A stretch of 64,000 nt of DNA from Lysinibacillus irui (GTDB lineage Bacteria; Bacillota; Bacilli; Bacillales_A; Planococcaceae), in assembly GCF_028877475.1 (NCBI RefSeq), contig NZ_CP113527.1, positions 1,605,501 through 1,669,500 of the forward strand. The letters are read 5' to 3'. This document shows positions 1 through 8,544 of the stretch, piece by piece. The first letter of the stretch is position 1, and every line of letters starts with the position of its first letter. Below the pieces are notes generated by a model that saw nothing but the letters and a program-made list of their open reading frames with translations, did no database searches and was not told where the DNA came from. A program made the position numbers and the translations under genes.

Positions 1-52
1 CCATCTGTGTACTAAAACAGTTTTTATACTAAAAATTACTATATATCTTGTA

Positions 53-81
53 TTGTGATTAGTAAAACGAATGTTTATAAT
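53..81 (+). promoter_or_regulatory. Sigma-A promoter for the LysR gene
   Basis: TTGTGA (53-58), a 17-bp spacer and a perfect TATAAT (76-81) lie about 40 bp before the LysR start codon. Assigned by consensus only. Confidence 0.6.
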
Positions 82-122
82 GAATAGGATTAAAAAATTT
101 CATGTACATAGAGGGATGGCGA

Positions 123-1007
123 ATGAGCTTAGTAAAATATGAGATTTTAACAAAGGTAGCAGAAGTAGCAAGTTTTACAAAAGCAGCGGATGCGCTAGGG
201 TTAACACAGTCTGCAGTGAGTCATGCCGTATCGAGTTTAGAAAAAGAATTTGGCTTTGCCCTTATTCACCGTAGTCGTGTAGGTGTCACACTAACAAGTG
301 AAGGACAGACAATGCTTAGGGCGATGCGACAGGTCTTGGACGCACAGGAGTTATTGCAGCAGGAAGCAGCGCATATTCTCGGCGTTACACGAGGTAAGGT
401 ACGTATTGGTGTTATTTCAAGTATTTCTTCGAATTGGATGCCTGAAATTATTCAGATTATGGATCATCAATTTCCTGGGATACAAGTGGAGTTACGTGAA
501 GGGGATTATTACGAAATTGAACAATGGCTTCTAAGTGGTGAAGTCGAGGCAGGATTCCTGAATGGGCAAAAGTCAGAACAGTATCAATTTATGGAATTAC
601 AGCAAGACCCTTTATTATGTATTGTTTCTCATAAAAGTCCATTATTTCATAAGACAGAAATTGATATTGTGGACCTAGAGGATATGCCTTTTATCATGAC
701 TTCTTACAAAGGGACAAATGATGTAAAAGTGCTGTTAGAACAATATCATGTAAAGCCCAATATACGCTTTGAACTTTCTGAGGAAGTAGGAATTCTATCT
801 ATGATTTCACACCATTTAGGGATTAGTATTTTACCCCAATTGGTCATTCAAAATTTACCGCCAACATTGAAAGCGATTCCATTAAAGCAAGGTGGCTACC
901 GAACGATTGGTATTGCCATGAAACACCATGCTTCACCCGTGACAAAGAAATTTGCTGAAATATTAAGTGCATGGTTAAAAGAGCAAAACAGCTCCCTTCC
1001 ATCGTAG
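123..1007 (+). CDS. LysR-family transcriptional regulator
   Basis: A 294-residue DNA-binding regulator of normal LysR length. The N-terminal winged helix-turn-helix spans residues about 1-60 (FTKAADALGLTQSAVSHAVS is the HTH core). The remainder is the periplasmic-binding-protein-like effector domain. An upstream in-frame ATG at 102 exists, but GAGGG at 111-115 is well spaced for the ATG at 123, which begins MSLVKYEIL. The next gene, a CoaB-like protein, follows 68 bp downstream on the same strand, so it is a candidate target or co-transcribed partner. The effector cannot be deduced from sequence. Confidence 0.88.
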   Translation: MSLVKYEILTKVAEVASFTKAADALGLTQSAVSHAVSSLEKEFGFALIHRSRVGVTLTSEGQTMLRAMRQVLDAQELLQQEAAHILGVTRGKVRIGVISSISSNWMPEIIQIMDHQFPGIQVELREGDYYEIEQWLLSGEVEAGFLNGQKSEQYQFMELQQDPLLCIVSHKSPLFHKTEIDIVDLEDMPFIMTSYKGTNDVKVLLEQYHVKPNIRFELSEEVGILSMISHHLGISILPQLVIQNLPPTLKAIPLKQGGYRTIGIAMKHHASPVTKKFAEILSAWLKEQNSSLPS

Positions 1008-1075
1008 CTATTGAAGCAAATCGTACCATTACGTTAAAATAGTATTTGTATATATTTTAGAAACTAGGTGAGTGT

Positions 1076-1750
1076 ATGGGGACATTACTAGGCAAAACCG
1101 TACTCATTACAAGTGGGGGAACACTTGAAAAATGGGATCGTGTACGAGGGCACACGAATTTATCGAAGGGGACAATGGGCTGTTATTTAGCAGAGGCAGC
1201 ACTGGCTGCTGGTGCGACTGTCATATACATGCATGGTTACTTTGCCCAGCTCCCAGAAAACGAAGATAAAATGACATTGGTTAAATTTGAAGGCATTGAG
1301 GATTTAGGAGAAAAAGTTCGTCATGCTGTCCAACAACAACAAGTCGATATCGTCATTATGGCTGCTGCTGGCTCCGATTGGGTCATAGACAAAGTGTATG
1401 ATCAATCAGGGAATTTAATGGAGGAAGCGGGCAAAATGCCTTCTGACGAACCACCGATTATTCATTTTAAAAAGGCACCAAAAGTTTTAGGTCAAATCAA
1501 AGGCTGGCAACCAAATGTAACGTTAGTAGGCTTTAAGCTGGAAGCGACGAATGATGAGGAATTTTTGCTTGCTCGTGCAAAACTACGCATGGAAACAGCC
1601 AATGCACAATTTATGGTAGCTAACAGCTCACAATCTTTATATGGTGGGGACGAGCCTCATTGGATTGTCCCTGCTGAAGGGCAGCCAATCAAGGTGATGG
1701 GTAAGCAACAGACAGCTCAAGCTCTAATGGACTGTTTACAGGGGGATTAA
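1076..1750 (+). CDS. Stand-alone CoaB-like (phosphopantothenate-cysteine ligase type) protein
   Basis: A 224-residue protein resembling the CoaB half of CoaBC, the coenzyme A pathway enzyme joining cysteine to 4'-phosphopantothenate. The nucleotide-binding start TSGGT is followed by HTNLSKGTMG (equivalent of the SNxSSGKMG loop). AAAGSDWV (equivalent of AAAVSDY), a KKAPKVL segment and GFKLEA also fit. Bacilli usually carry fused coaBC; here the N-terminal flavin decarboxylase half is absent, as in streptococcal single-domain CoaB. It may be a CoaB paralogue rather than the housekeeping enzyme. A LysR gene lies immediately upstream and a terminator follows. Confidence 0.72.
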   Translation: MGTLLGKTVLITSGGTLEKWDRVRGHTNLSKGTMGCYLAEAALAAGATVIYMHGYFAQLPENEDKMTLVKFEGIEDLGEKVRHAVQQQQVDIVIMAAAGSDWVIDKVYDQSGNLMEEAGKMPSDEPPIIHFKKAPKVLGQIKGWQPNVTLVGFKLEATNDEEFLLARAKLRMETANAQFMVANSSQSLYGGDEPHWIVPAEGQPIKVMGKQQTAQALMDCLQGD

Positions 1751-1756
1751 AAGGAG

Positions 1757-1792
1757 AACTGTGGAGAGGGTTTACTTCTGCACAGTTTTTTT
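1757..1792 (+). terminator. Rho-independent terminator after the CoaB-like gene
   Basis: AACTGTG and CACAGTT pair across a loop and are followed directly by a run of T. Confidence 0.7.
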
Positions 1793-1854
1793 GTTGTGAA
1801 AAATTGGATCTTCGTATATTATTTACTTAACGGTCGGTAAAAAAGGAGGCCCTT

Positions 1855-2448
1855 ATGGGAAATAGAGAACAAACCTTTCAAAAAATTTTAGAAGTTGCCT
1901 ATGTGATGTTTGCAGAAAAAGGATTTGAGAAAACGAGCTTAGCTATGATTGCAGCAGAGGTCGGCATATCAAAACCAGCTATTTATTACTATTTTCAATC
2001 AAAGGATCAATTAATTTCTTTTTTGTTTGAGGAACTTTATAAAGAAATTCAATATGATATCGTTGTTGATTACAAGGAGCTATCTCCAAGCAATTTCATT
2101 GAGAAATTACTGAAGATTGGCTATAAGTCAATTGATGAACAGGACAAAGATCCTTATTTTAATAAAATATTTAGTCAGTATTTGTTATTAGCCGCTCGCG
2201 ACGACCACTACATGCAACAGTTATTAGAGCTTCAATCAGATTATTTAGCAAGATTTTATGATATTTTTCAATACGCAGTGCAACTAGAGGTGCTAGATGA
2301 AAATGCCAACATAGAAGCGAAAGCCCACATGTTAGCCATGCTCTATGATAATATTGGCAATTTTATGTTAACTGGTAGTCAATTGAACTATAAGGCTATT
2401 TGGAGGGAGGCAGTACATAGCGTCATTCAAGGGGGAAAAGATGAATAA
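1855..2448 (+). CDS. TetR/AcrR-family transcriptional regulator
   Basis: A 197-residue repressor-type protein. The TetR_N helix-turn-helix occupies residues about 9-55, with the typical GISKPAIYYYFQSKDQL recognition segment. The C-terminal ligand domain is divergent. AAAGGAGG lies just upstream of the ATG. A candidate promoter (TTGTTG at 1791, 18-bp spacer, TATATT at 1815) is followed by ACGGTCGGTAA, which could be part of an operator. The stop overlaps the start of the DUF418 membrane gene by 8 bp, so the two are translationally coupled and the regulator probably controls that gene. Confidence 0.88.
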   Translation: MGNREQTFQKILEVAYVMFAEKGFEKTSLAMIAAEVGISKPAIYYYFQSKDQLISFLFEELYKEIQYDIVVDYKELSPSNFIEKLLKIGYKSIDEQDKDPYFNKIFSQYLLLAARDDHYMQQLLELQSDYLARFYDIFQYAVQLEVLDENANIEAKAHMLAMLYDNIGNFMLTGSQLNYKAIWREAVHSVIQGGKDE

Positions 2449-3535
2449 GCAACTTGGTCATCGTCGTATTGAGGGCTTAGATTTTGCAAGAGCATTAGCA
2501 ATGTTAGGTATGTTTATTGTAAACTTTGGCGTTATTTCAGGTTCAACTGCCAATGGTTCACAATGGCTCATTCAATTGCAAAGTCTTTTTGAGGGGCGCG
2601 CCTCTGCACTATTTGTCATTCTAGCAGGAATAGGGACTGCGCTGATGACGCGGAAAGCAAGGGAAGCAAAGGACCCAATTCTTATTCGCCAAAGTAAGTT
2701 AACTTTATGGAAGCGTGCTCTTTTTTTGTTTGTTGTTGGGATGGTTTTATATGTGGTCGGATGGACGGGAGATATTTTACATTATTACGGTGTTTATATG
2801 TTTCTTGCAGCTTTGTTGATAGCAACTTCAAAGAAAACCATGCTTTTTACAATTAGTGCGGTGATAATCGTTTCCCAATGGCTACAAATCCAATTCAATT
2901 ATCTAGTTGGGTGGCATCCAAAATATATTTTATTAGAGTATATAGATTTTTGGACGGTAGAAGGTTTTATGAGAAATTTACTGTTTAATGGCTACCATCC
3001 CGTTTTTCCATGGATATCTTTTTTTCTCATTGGGATGATTGTAGGTACCTTAGATTTAACCAATAGGGCATTAAGAAAGAAATTAGTTACGGTAGGTATC
3101 TTGTTAGGAGTGATTATAGAAATTTTTTCAAAGGTGATTATTCACTTCTCGACAAAATATTTCTTAGATCATGATAGTGCGTTGTATTTATTTGATACAG
3201 GACCGATTCCACCAAATATAATGTATGTTCTATCAAATTCGGCTTCGGCTATTGTGATAATAGTAGGTTGTATGTATTTTGTAGAAACTTTCAAAAATAA
3301 AGTAATAGAAGCAATCATTAAAACGGGTCAAATGTCCTTAACACACTATGTTGGCCATGTCTTTATTGGCATCACTGTGTTAGAAGTTTTCGATTTAGCA
3401 AACAATCCTACAGTCGCTTTTTCGATGCTCTATGCATGCTGTTATTTTTTAGGCTGTGTGTTTTTTTCGGTATGGTGGAGCACTATCCATCAACGAGGTC
3501 CACTTGAAAAGCTTATAAGAAAATGGTCCAATTAA
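2441..3535 (+). CDS. DUF418-family multi-pass membrane protein (YeiB-like)
   Basis: A 364-residue integral membrane protein with about eight to ten hydrophobic segments. The N-terminus has the family's RRIEGLDFARALAMLGMF motif, and the C-terminal third carries the DUF418 signature around GQMSLTHYVGHVF. The family is distantly related to acyltransferase-type membrane proteins but has no settled function; transport or acyl transfer are both possible. Overlap with the TetR gene points to a regulator-target pair like many efflux loci. The GGGGAAAAG upstream of the ATG serves as ribosome site inside the tetR coding sequence. Confidence 0.82.
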   Translation: MNKQLGHRRIEGLDFARALAMLGMFIVNFGVISGSTANGSQWLIQLQSLFEGRASALFVILAGIGTALMTRKAREAKDPILIRQSKLTLWKRALFLFVVGMVLYVVGWTGDILHYYGVYMFLAALLIATSKKTMLFTISAVIIVSQWLQIQFNYLVGWHPKYILLEYIDFWTVEGFMRNLLFNGYHPVFPWISFFLIGMIVGTLDLTNRALRKKLVTVGILLGVIIEIFSKVIIHFSTKYFLDHDSALYLFDTGPIPPNIMYVLSNSASAIVIIVGCMYFVETFKNKVIEAIIKTGQMSLTHYVGHVFIGITVLEVFDLANNPTVAFSMLYACCYFLGCVFFSVWWSTIHQRGPLEKLIRKWSN

Positions 3536-3656
3536 AAAGTTAGAGAGTAGCCATCTATTTACTACTGATTAGGCATAAAATACATTCATATCGACTCATT
3601 CAAATGTAGAAGATTTATATTACAAAGTATTCAGCTAGGTTTTCTAATATTTTATA

Positions 3657-3685
3657 TTGACATTCGTATAGTAGAATTATAGAAT
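3657..3685 (+). promoter_or_regulatory. Sigma-A promoter for the S-box leader
   Basis: TTGACA (3657-3662), a 17-bp spacer and TAGAAT (3680-3685) place the transcript start about 10 nt before the SAM aptamer. Confidence 0.75.
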
Positions 3686-3704
3686 TATTGTCAAGAAACG
3701 CAGT

Positions 3705-3803
3705 ACTCTTATCAAGAGAGGTGGAGGGACTTGGCCCAATGAAGCCTCGGCAACCGAAAAGTTAGGTGCCAAATCCAACAGGTGGTATCTGAGAGATAGG
3801 AGG
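3705..3803 (+). ncRNA. SAM-I riboswitch (S-box leader)
   Basis: The leader has the conserved S-box core: CTTATCAAGAGAGGTGGAGG, then GAAGCCTCGGCAACC, a P3/P4 region with GGTGCCAAATCC, and GATAGGAG closing P1. CTCTTATC (3705-3712) pairs with GATAGGAG over eight positions. The class binds S-adenosylmethionine and turns off sulfur and methionine genes. A weak GC hairpin with GGCCTCTTTT follows at about 3797-3840 and could be the terminator. The only gene downstream is the short DUF2292 gene. Confidence 0.93.
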
Positions 3804-3871
3804 GGCTATCAATCAGTTTGATGCGTTGGCCTCTTTTGTACAACAAGAATGATAAAGAAGGGGTGTATCGT

Positions 3872-4027
3872 ATGGCTCAATCGGTAAAGGTAGATGATAA
3901 AAAATTAGAGGCAATTGCCAAGGCAATTCAAAATCTTGAATTTGGTGAAGTGCATATTACGATCCAAGATGGTGTCATTGTGCAAATTAATAGGCTTGAA
4001 AAACAGAGATTTCCGCAGAAAAAATAA
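3872..4027 (+). CDS. YezD-like DUF2292 small protein
   Basis: A 51-residue protein, MAQSVKVDDKKLEAIAKAIQ onwards, with a short amphipathic N-terminal part and the DUF2292 core FGEVHITIQDGVIVQINR. Family members are small proteins often found with sulfur-assimilation genes; no biochemical role is established. The start at 3872 is chosen because AGAAGGGGTG precedes it; a longer frame from 3818 would begin inside the riboswitch expression platform. It is monocistronic between the SAM riboswitch and a terminator, so its expression should rise when SAM is low. Confidence 0.85.
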   Translation: MAQSVKVDDKKLEAIAKAIQNLEFGEVHITIQDGVIVQINRLEKQRFPQKK

Positions 4028-4052
4028 CATTGATTTCAGTTGAACGATGTCA

Positions 4053-4109
4053 AAAGGCCACCAATAAGCATGAAGGATTTCCTTTGCTTACAAGTGGCCC
4101 TTTTTTTTT
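4053..4109 (+). terminator. Terminator between yezD-like gene and convergent flavin reductase
   Basis: AAAGGCCAC pairs with GTGGCCCTT, with a long T run on the plus strand. It may also act weakly in the other direction. Confidence 0.7.
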
Positions 4110-4119
4110 GTCTAAAAAA

Positions 4120-4605
4120 TTAACTATAAAAGCTTTTTGGTATTTGCCCAATATGACGGCGATGGTATAGTAACGGTTCTTTTTGCCCGTTTGTAATGTC
4201 TTGCACATGCCCAATAAAAATGGTATGGTCGCCAGCATCTATTTGCTGAAACGTTTTACATTGTAAAATAGCTGCTGTATCATGTAAAATCGGTAGACCT
4301 AAAGATGAAGTGGACCACTGTGCCTGTGCAAAACGATCAGGGATTTTACTGGCAAATAGTGTACATAAATGTTCTTGGTCGCTTGCTAAAATATTGACCG
4401 CGAAATGAGAAGCATTCGTAAAATAAGAATGAAGCTGAGAATTTTTATCGAGTGACCACAAAATAAGGAGCGGGTCGATTGAAACAGATGCAAAGGAATT
4501 GACGGTTAAGCCTATAGGTTTTGTTTCATGACTTGTTGTGACAACTGTAACGCCTGTAGGGTAATTACCTAATGCCAATTTAAAAGCAGCTACTTGATCT
4601 GTCAT
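4120..4605 (-). CDS. Flavin reductase-like domain protein
   Basis: A 161-residue single-domain protein of the flavin reductase (HpaC/RutF-like, FMN-binding split barrel) family. Diagnostic segments are ALGNYPTGVTVVTT at the N-terminus, GLTVNSFASVSIDPLLILWS, FAVNILA and a C-terminal DHTIFIGHV. Family members use NAD(P)H to reduce free FMN or FAD for a partner monooxygenase. No monooxygenase gene is adjacent, so the partner is unknown. An AGAGGTGAT ribosome site lies just upstream of the ATG at 4605. Confidence 0.85.
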   Translation of the reverse strand: MTDQVAAFKLALGNYPTGVTVVTTSHETKPIGLTVNSFASVSIDPLLILWSLDKNSQLHSYFTNASHFAVNILASDQEHLCTLFASKIPDRFAQAQWSTSSLGLPILHDTAAILQCKTFQQIDAGDHTIFIGHVQDITNGQKEPLLYHRRHIGQIPKSFYS

Positions 4606-4762
4606 TCAAATATCACCTCTTTATTAATATAAATTAGTTCACGGAGTAAGTAGGTAAAATGAACTTTTTTTTCATATCCTACTAGTAACTCCTTTTCTTG
4701 AGTAAATTTTAAACCAATTAAACATACAGGTAAAGGTAATGGGGAAAGAAAGGGGAATTGCC

Positions 4763-5548
4763 ATGACTTTATATTTTGATCACCTGGTTCACCAAGTGGA
4801 ATCACCAGAAAATATAAAGGTTTTCTTCAATAAACGAAATGTCCACACAGTGAATGGTGGGCAGCACACGATGTGGGGGACTTATAATACGTTAAGCTAC
4901 TTTGGCTTAAGCTATATTGAACAAATTGCTATCTATGATCGTGATTTATTTGAGCAGGCGGCACAATACCCATATTCCTTACATTATACGTTTAAACGTG
5001 ATCAAGAGCGCCAAGGATTTTCACGAATAGCCTTGCGTACCAAAAAAATTGAGGAAGAGGGTCAACGCTTACGAGCATTAGGTTATGATGTATATGGGCC
5101 GGATGCTTGCAGTCGAACAAGACCGGATGGCACTGTTGTGAAGTGGAAGCTTCTCCATTTTGGCAAACCAGATCTTCTCATTGATTTTCCATTTTTAATT
5201 GAATGGGCAGAGGAAGATGAGGAACGTCTGTCACAATTAGTGACAAGCGGTGCTATTGATACAAAACAAGCGATTACAATGGAATCAATCCAATTGTATG
5301 TCAAGGATATACGAAGAACAGTTCGTTTATGGCAGGAGGTATTGCAGCTACCAGAGCCTGTGCAACATGAGCAGTTCATCTCGTTACAGCTCCCGAATAT
5401 GCGATTGGATTTTTATGAGGAAGAGGTTGCAGTAGCTATGACACTTGGTCATATAAAAGAAGGGCCATTTGGTGTGACATTAAAAGATCCTCATCGAACA
5501 AAGGAAACATTAGTATGTCCTGGCGCTTTTTATTGGATTAATCGATAA
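4763..5548 (+). CDS. VOC-superfamily (glyoxalase-like domain) protein
   Basis: A 261-residue protein with the glyoxalase_3-like fold: LYFDHLVHQVESP at the N-terminus supplies a metal-ligand-type DH, followed by a long middle part and a second beta-alpha module near residues 165-215. Such proteins are often annotated as VOC proteins without a known substrate. The start at 4763 is preferred over 4739 because GAAAGGGG is spaced 7 nt from this ATG. It diverges from the flavin reductase gene, with 157 bp between the two starts. Confidence 0.75.
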   Translation: MTLYFDHLVHQVESPENIKVFFNKRNVHTVNGGQHTMWGTYNTLSYFGLSYIEQIAIYDRDLFEQAAQYPYSLHYTFKRDQERQGFSRIALRTKKIEEEGQRLRALGYDVYGPDACSRTRPDGTVVKWKLLHFGKPDLLIDFPFLIEWAEEDEERLSQLVTSGAIDTKQAITMESIQLYVKDIRRTVRLWQEVLQLPEPVQHEQFISLQLPNMRLDFYEEEVAVAMTLGHIKEGPFGVTLKDPHRTKETLVCPGAFYWINR

Positions 5549-5582
5549 TTACAAGATCCACTTCATATGCTGAAGTGGATTC

Positions 5583-5785
5583 AGACTGTAGACAAACTCG
5601 ATGAATTTTGAGTTTGCCTACAGTCTTTTTTCTTTTACAATGAAATAAAGCTAAGCTATTGATTTCCACAATGGACGGACGCTTTCCGCGGGTGAGGTCG
5701 AGCTGCTTCCCTCGCTTCGCTCAGTCCAGGATCTCGACTTTTCCGCTTTTCCCGCAGGAGTGCCGCCCTTCGTTCCGCAGTTTTC
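5583..5785. repeat. Dispersed palindromic repeat, copy 1 (44-bp hairpin plus GC-rich module)
   Basis: The element begins with a 44-bp hairpin: AGACTGTAGACAAA (5583-5596) and TTTGCCTACAGTCT (5613-5626), followed by a T run that could terminate the VOC gene. A GC-rich module follows with two nested inverted pairs: CGCTTTCCGCGGG with TTCCCGCAGGAG, and GGTCGAG with CTCGAC. The same two modules in the same order occur at 36968-37160. The hairpin arms match the terminal repeats of the decayed insertion sequence there. The rest of the 5549-5885 gap shows nothing else recognisable. Confidence 0.85.
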
Positions 5786-5885
5786 TTAGAGCTTTTTTGA
5801 AATTATTTCAAGTGTAATTCCCTTTTGTCATGCTATATGCTTCACATACTTAGTATCAAATTTGCAAAGGGCCACCATTGGTAAT

Positions 5886-5925
5886 AAAAAAAGCGGATGA
5901 AGGAATATTTCATTCCTGCTCCGCT
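5886..5925 (-). terminator. Terminator of the cold-shock gene
   Basis: Read on the minus strand, AGCGGA...AGGAAT pairs with ATTCCT...CCGCT and is followed by seven T. Confidence 0.75.
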
Positions 5926-5959
5926 GTCCATTTGGAACTAAGCTAATAGTCCATTACCG

Positions 5960-6160
5960 TTATAATTTCACAACATTTGATGCTTGAGGTCCACGATTAC
6001 CCTCTACCACATCAAATGATACCTTTTGACCTTCTTCAAGTGTACGGAAGCCTTCCTCCTGGATGCCCGTAAAATGTACAAATACATCTTCTCCATCATC
6101 ACATTCAATAAAGCCATAACCCTTTTCATTATTGAACCACTTTACGATCCCCTGTTGCAT
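5960..6160 (-). CDS. Cold-shock protein (CspA family)
   Basis: A 66-residue single OB-fold RNA/DNA chaperone. RNP1 (KGYGFI) and RNP2 (VFVHF) are intact, with the usual start [16 protein letters not shown] and the end [11 protein letters not shown] longer open frame reaches 6304, but GGAGG is 9 nt from the ATG at 6160 and the protein length is then normal. The promoter on the minus strand gives an untranslated leader of about 85-90 nt, which fits post-transcriptional cold control in this family. It diverges from fhs. Confidence 0.93.
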   Translation of the reverse strand: MQQGIVKWFNNEKGYGFIECDDGEDVFVHFTGIQEEGFRTLEEGQKVSFDVVEGNRGPQASNVVKL

Positions 6161-6253
6161 AAGCATTCGCCTCCAATGCGCTTGAATGTAAAATAAAGTT
6201 AAATAAGTTGTGCTCTCATTGAGAAAATGTGAAAAAATTGCATTTTCTCTTAG

Positions 6254-6282
6254 AACATACATGAATTGAACAAAGATGTCAA
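6254..6282 (-). promoter_or_regulatory. Promoter of the cold-shock gene
   Basis: On the minus strand TTGACA (6282-6277), a 17-bp spacer and TATGTT (6259-6254) lie about 95 bp before the csp start codon. Confidence 0.6.
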
Positions 6283-6373
6283 TTGATTGTCGAAATGCTT
6301 GCATATCTGGCTTTCTTTTTTTTCACAATTAAGACTATAATGGAAATGAACAACATAGAAAGTAGGATGCCAA

Positions 6374-8053
6374 ATGACAACGAAAAATCAACCATTATCA
6401 GATTTAGAAATCGCTAGTCAAGCAGTGATCAAACCTATTACGGAAATTGCCAAAGCTGCGGGTATTCCAGAGGATGCTCTTGAGCAGTATGGACGCTACA
6501 AAGCAAAGATTGACCCATTAAAAATTACAGCTCAGGGCGAGGATGCAAAAGTAGTATTAGTGTCTGCTATTAGTCCGACCCCAGCAGGTGAAGGAAAGTC
6601 GACAGTGACTGTAGGACTAGCAGATGCCCTTCATCAATTAGATAAGAAGGTGATGGTCGCTTTACGAGAACCATCATTAGGTCCAGTAATGGGAGTAAAA
6701 GGTGGCGCAACTGGCGGAGGTTACGCACAAGTAATACCAATGGAGGATATTAATTTACATTTCACTGGTGACCTTCATGCGATTACAACAGCCAACAATG
6801 CTTTATCCGCATTTATTGATAATCATATCCATCAAGGAAATGCATTAAACATTGATCCACGACGCATTATTTGGAAACGTGTAATGGACTTAAATGATCG
6901 TGCTCTACGTAAAGTAGTCGTTGGTTTAGGGGGACCAGTTCAAGGCATGCCTCGTGAGGACGGCTTTGATATTACGGTAGCCTCCGAAATCATGGCAGTG
7001 TTCTGTTTAGCAACAAGTATTGAGGATCTACGTGAACGCATCGCTAGTATCGTGATTGGCTACACATTCGAGCGTGAGCCAGTCTTTGTACGAGATTTAC
7101 AGGTAGAAGGTGCTCTTACTTTATTATTAAAGGATGCCTTCAAGCCAAACTTAGTACAAACATTAGAAGGAACACCTGCCATTATTCATGGTGGTCCATT
7201 TGCCAATATCGCTCACGGCTGTAATTCCATTATGGCGACACAAACAGCTCGTAAGCTAGCGGATATCGTGGTGACAGAGGCAGGCTTCGGCTCTGATTTA
7301 GGTGCTGAAAAATTCATGAATATTAAAGCACGGAAAGCTGGCTTTAAGCCAAGTGCCGTTGTTATCGTAGCTACGATTCGTGCCTTAAAAATGCATGGTG
7401 GGGTTCCGAAAACAGCGCTTGTTGGCGAAAATGTCGAAGCCCTTTTACAAGGTATTGAAAACTTAGCTAAACATGTGGAGACAGTTCGCACATTTGGCGT
7501 TGAACCAATTATTGCATTAAATCGTTTTATTACGGACACAGAGGCTGAATTAGAAGCCGTTCTTAACTGGTGTCAAGAAAATGATGTTCGTATCGCACGT
7601 ACAAATGTCTGGGAAGAAGGCGGTAAAGGTGGTTTAGCTCTAGCTGAACAAGTACTAGCTGTGCTAGAAGAAGATAACAACTTCTCTCCTTTATATGATG
7701 TCACAGAGTCTATTGAAGAAAAAGTGCGTACAATCGTGCAAAAAGTTTATGGTGGGAAAGATGTGCAATTTACTGATCAAGCCAAAAAACAAATCGCCCA
7801 AATCGAAAAATTTGGCTGGGACTCTCTTCCGATTTGTATGGCAAAAACACAGTATTCCCTATCAGACCAACCAAGTTTACTCGGTCGTCCAGAAGGCTTT
7901 ACCATTACCATTCGTGAAGTTATTCCAAAGCTTGGTGCTGGCTTCTTAGTTTGTCTAACAGGCGATATTATGACAATGCCAGGTTTACCAAAAACACCGG
8001 CTGCGCTACGTATGAATGTTGATAGCGAAGGACATGCGGTGGGATTGTTCTAA
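6374..8053 (+). CDS. fhs: Formate-tetrahydrofolate ligase
   Basis: A 559-residue enzyme that makes 10-formyl-tetrahydrofolate from formate, ATP and tetrahydrofolate in cytosolic one-carbon metabolism. The length matches the family. [18 protein letters not shown] (around residue 70) is the ATP-binding P-loop and [15 protein letters not shown] is a family signature. The C-terminal [13 protein letters not shown] and the final [16 protein letters not shown] are also typical. AGTAGGATGCC precedes the ATG, and TATAAT lies at 6336. The gene is monocistronic with a strong terminator. Confidence 0.97.
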   Translation: MTTKNQPLSDLEIASQAVIKPITEIAKAAGIPEDALEQYGRYKAKIDPLKITAQGEDAKVVLVSAISPTPAGEGKSTVTVGLADALHQLDKKVMVALREPSLGPVMGVKGGATGGGYAQVIPMEDINLHFTGDLHAITTANNALSAFIDNHIHQGNALNIDPRRIIWKRVMDLNDRALRKVVVGLGGPVQGMPREDGFDITVASEIMAVFCLATSIEDLRERIASIVIGYTFEREPVFVRDLQVEGALTLLLKDAFKPNLVQTLEGTPAIIHGGPFANIAHGCNSIMATQTARKLADIVVTEAGFGSDLGAEKFMNIKARKAGFKPSAVVIVATIRALKMHGGVPKTALVGENVEALLQGIENLAKHVETVRTFGVEPIIALNRFITDTEAELEAVLNWCQENDVRIARTNVWEEGGKGGLALAEQVLAVLEEDNNFSPLYDVTESIEEKVRTIVQKVYGGKDVQFTDQAKKQIAQIEKFGWDSLPICMAKTQYSLSDQPSLLGRPEGFTITIREVIPKLGAGFLVCLTGDIMTMPGLPKTPAALRMNVDSEGHAVGLF

Positions 8054-8081
8054 CATTACTCTCCTTTCAAAAATTTAACTG

Positions 8082-8125
8082 CCCCGTAGAAGTTAGACCC
8101 TAATCTAACTTCTACGGGGTTTTTT
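8082..8125 (+). terminator. Strong terminator after fhs
   Basis: CCCCGTAGAAGTTAGA pairs perfectly with TCTAACTTCTACGGGG across a 6-nt loop, followed by six T. Confidence 0.92.
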
Positions 8126-8287
8126 ACGACCCACAAACCTTTAGGCTTTAAATCATGAATTGGATAGCTTACTAATGGAATCACTTCAATGTCTAAGGTA
8201 ATCGTCTAGAGATTATTTTTTACTCTGTCATTTATTAGTGTATTCCATCTGCAAATCCATGAATAAAAATTATTTTTTCGAAACATT

Positions 8288-8320
8288 AAGATTCTAGTAA
8301 AAAACTAGGATCTTTTTTTT
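8288..8320 (+). terminator. Second hairpin with T tract in the fhs-hyu gap
   Basis: AAGATTCTAGT and ACTAGGATCTT pair with one mismatch, followed by a T8 run. No gene lies between this and the fhs terminator, so it may end a small transcript or be a back-up terminator. The rest of 8126-8457 shows no recognisable gene. Confidence 0.6.
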
Positions 8321-8457
8321 GCATAAAAAAACAAGAGAAGTTTCCTTATATAAATGTGTTTGGTAGTTTTTATCAATAGTTCTCTGTTATTGGAAAGAAA
8401 GAGCGGATTTTTACAATAGAAGATAATTGTCAAATGAATTTTTATTTAAAAAATACA

Positions 8458-8486
8458 TTGAATTTTCTTTTTCTTTTAAATATAAT
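8458..8486 (+). promoter_or_regulatory. Promoter of the hydantoinase-type operon
   Basis: TTGAAT (8458-8463), exactly 17 bp, then a perfect TATAAT (8481-8486). The predicted transcript start near 8493 lies just before the palindromic operator. Confidence 0.8.
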
Positions 8487-8501
8487 TTACTTAATTCTAA
8501 T

Positions 8502-8530
8502 TCGGAACACTGTTCCGATTATAGGAACAC
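8502..8530 (+). promoter_or_regulatory. Candidate IclR-family operator
   Basis: TCGGAACACTGTTCCGA (8502-8518) is a perfect 17-bp palindrome centred on one base. A further half-site GGAACAC at 8524-8530 repeats the first at a 20-bp distance, two helical turns. The GGAACAnTGTTCC form resembles KdgR/IclR-type sites (family knowledge). The fourth base group sits between the transcript start and the ribosome site, so binding would block transcription. The IclR gene of this operon is the likely ligand-sensing partner (inference). Confidence 0.7.
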
Positions 8531-8544
8531 GGAGGGATGAAGTC

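Noticed and set aside
3818-3871. Longer start of the DUF2292 gene
   Set aside because: It would begin inside the riboswitch expression platform; the ribosome site serves 3872.
8434-8544. Upstream extension of hyuA
   Set aside because: It crosses the promoter and operator; TTG 8545 has a good ribosome site and starts the family motif.
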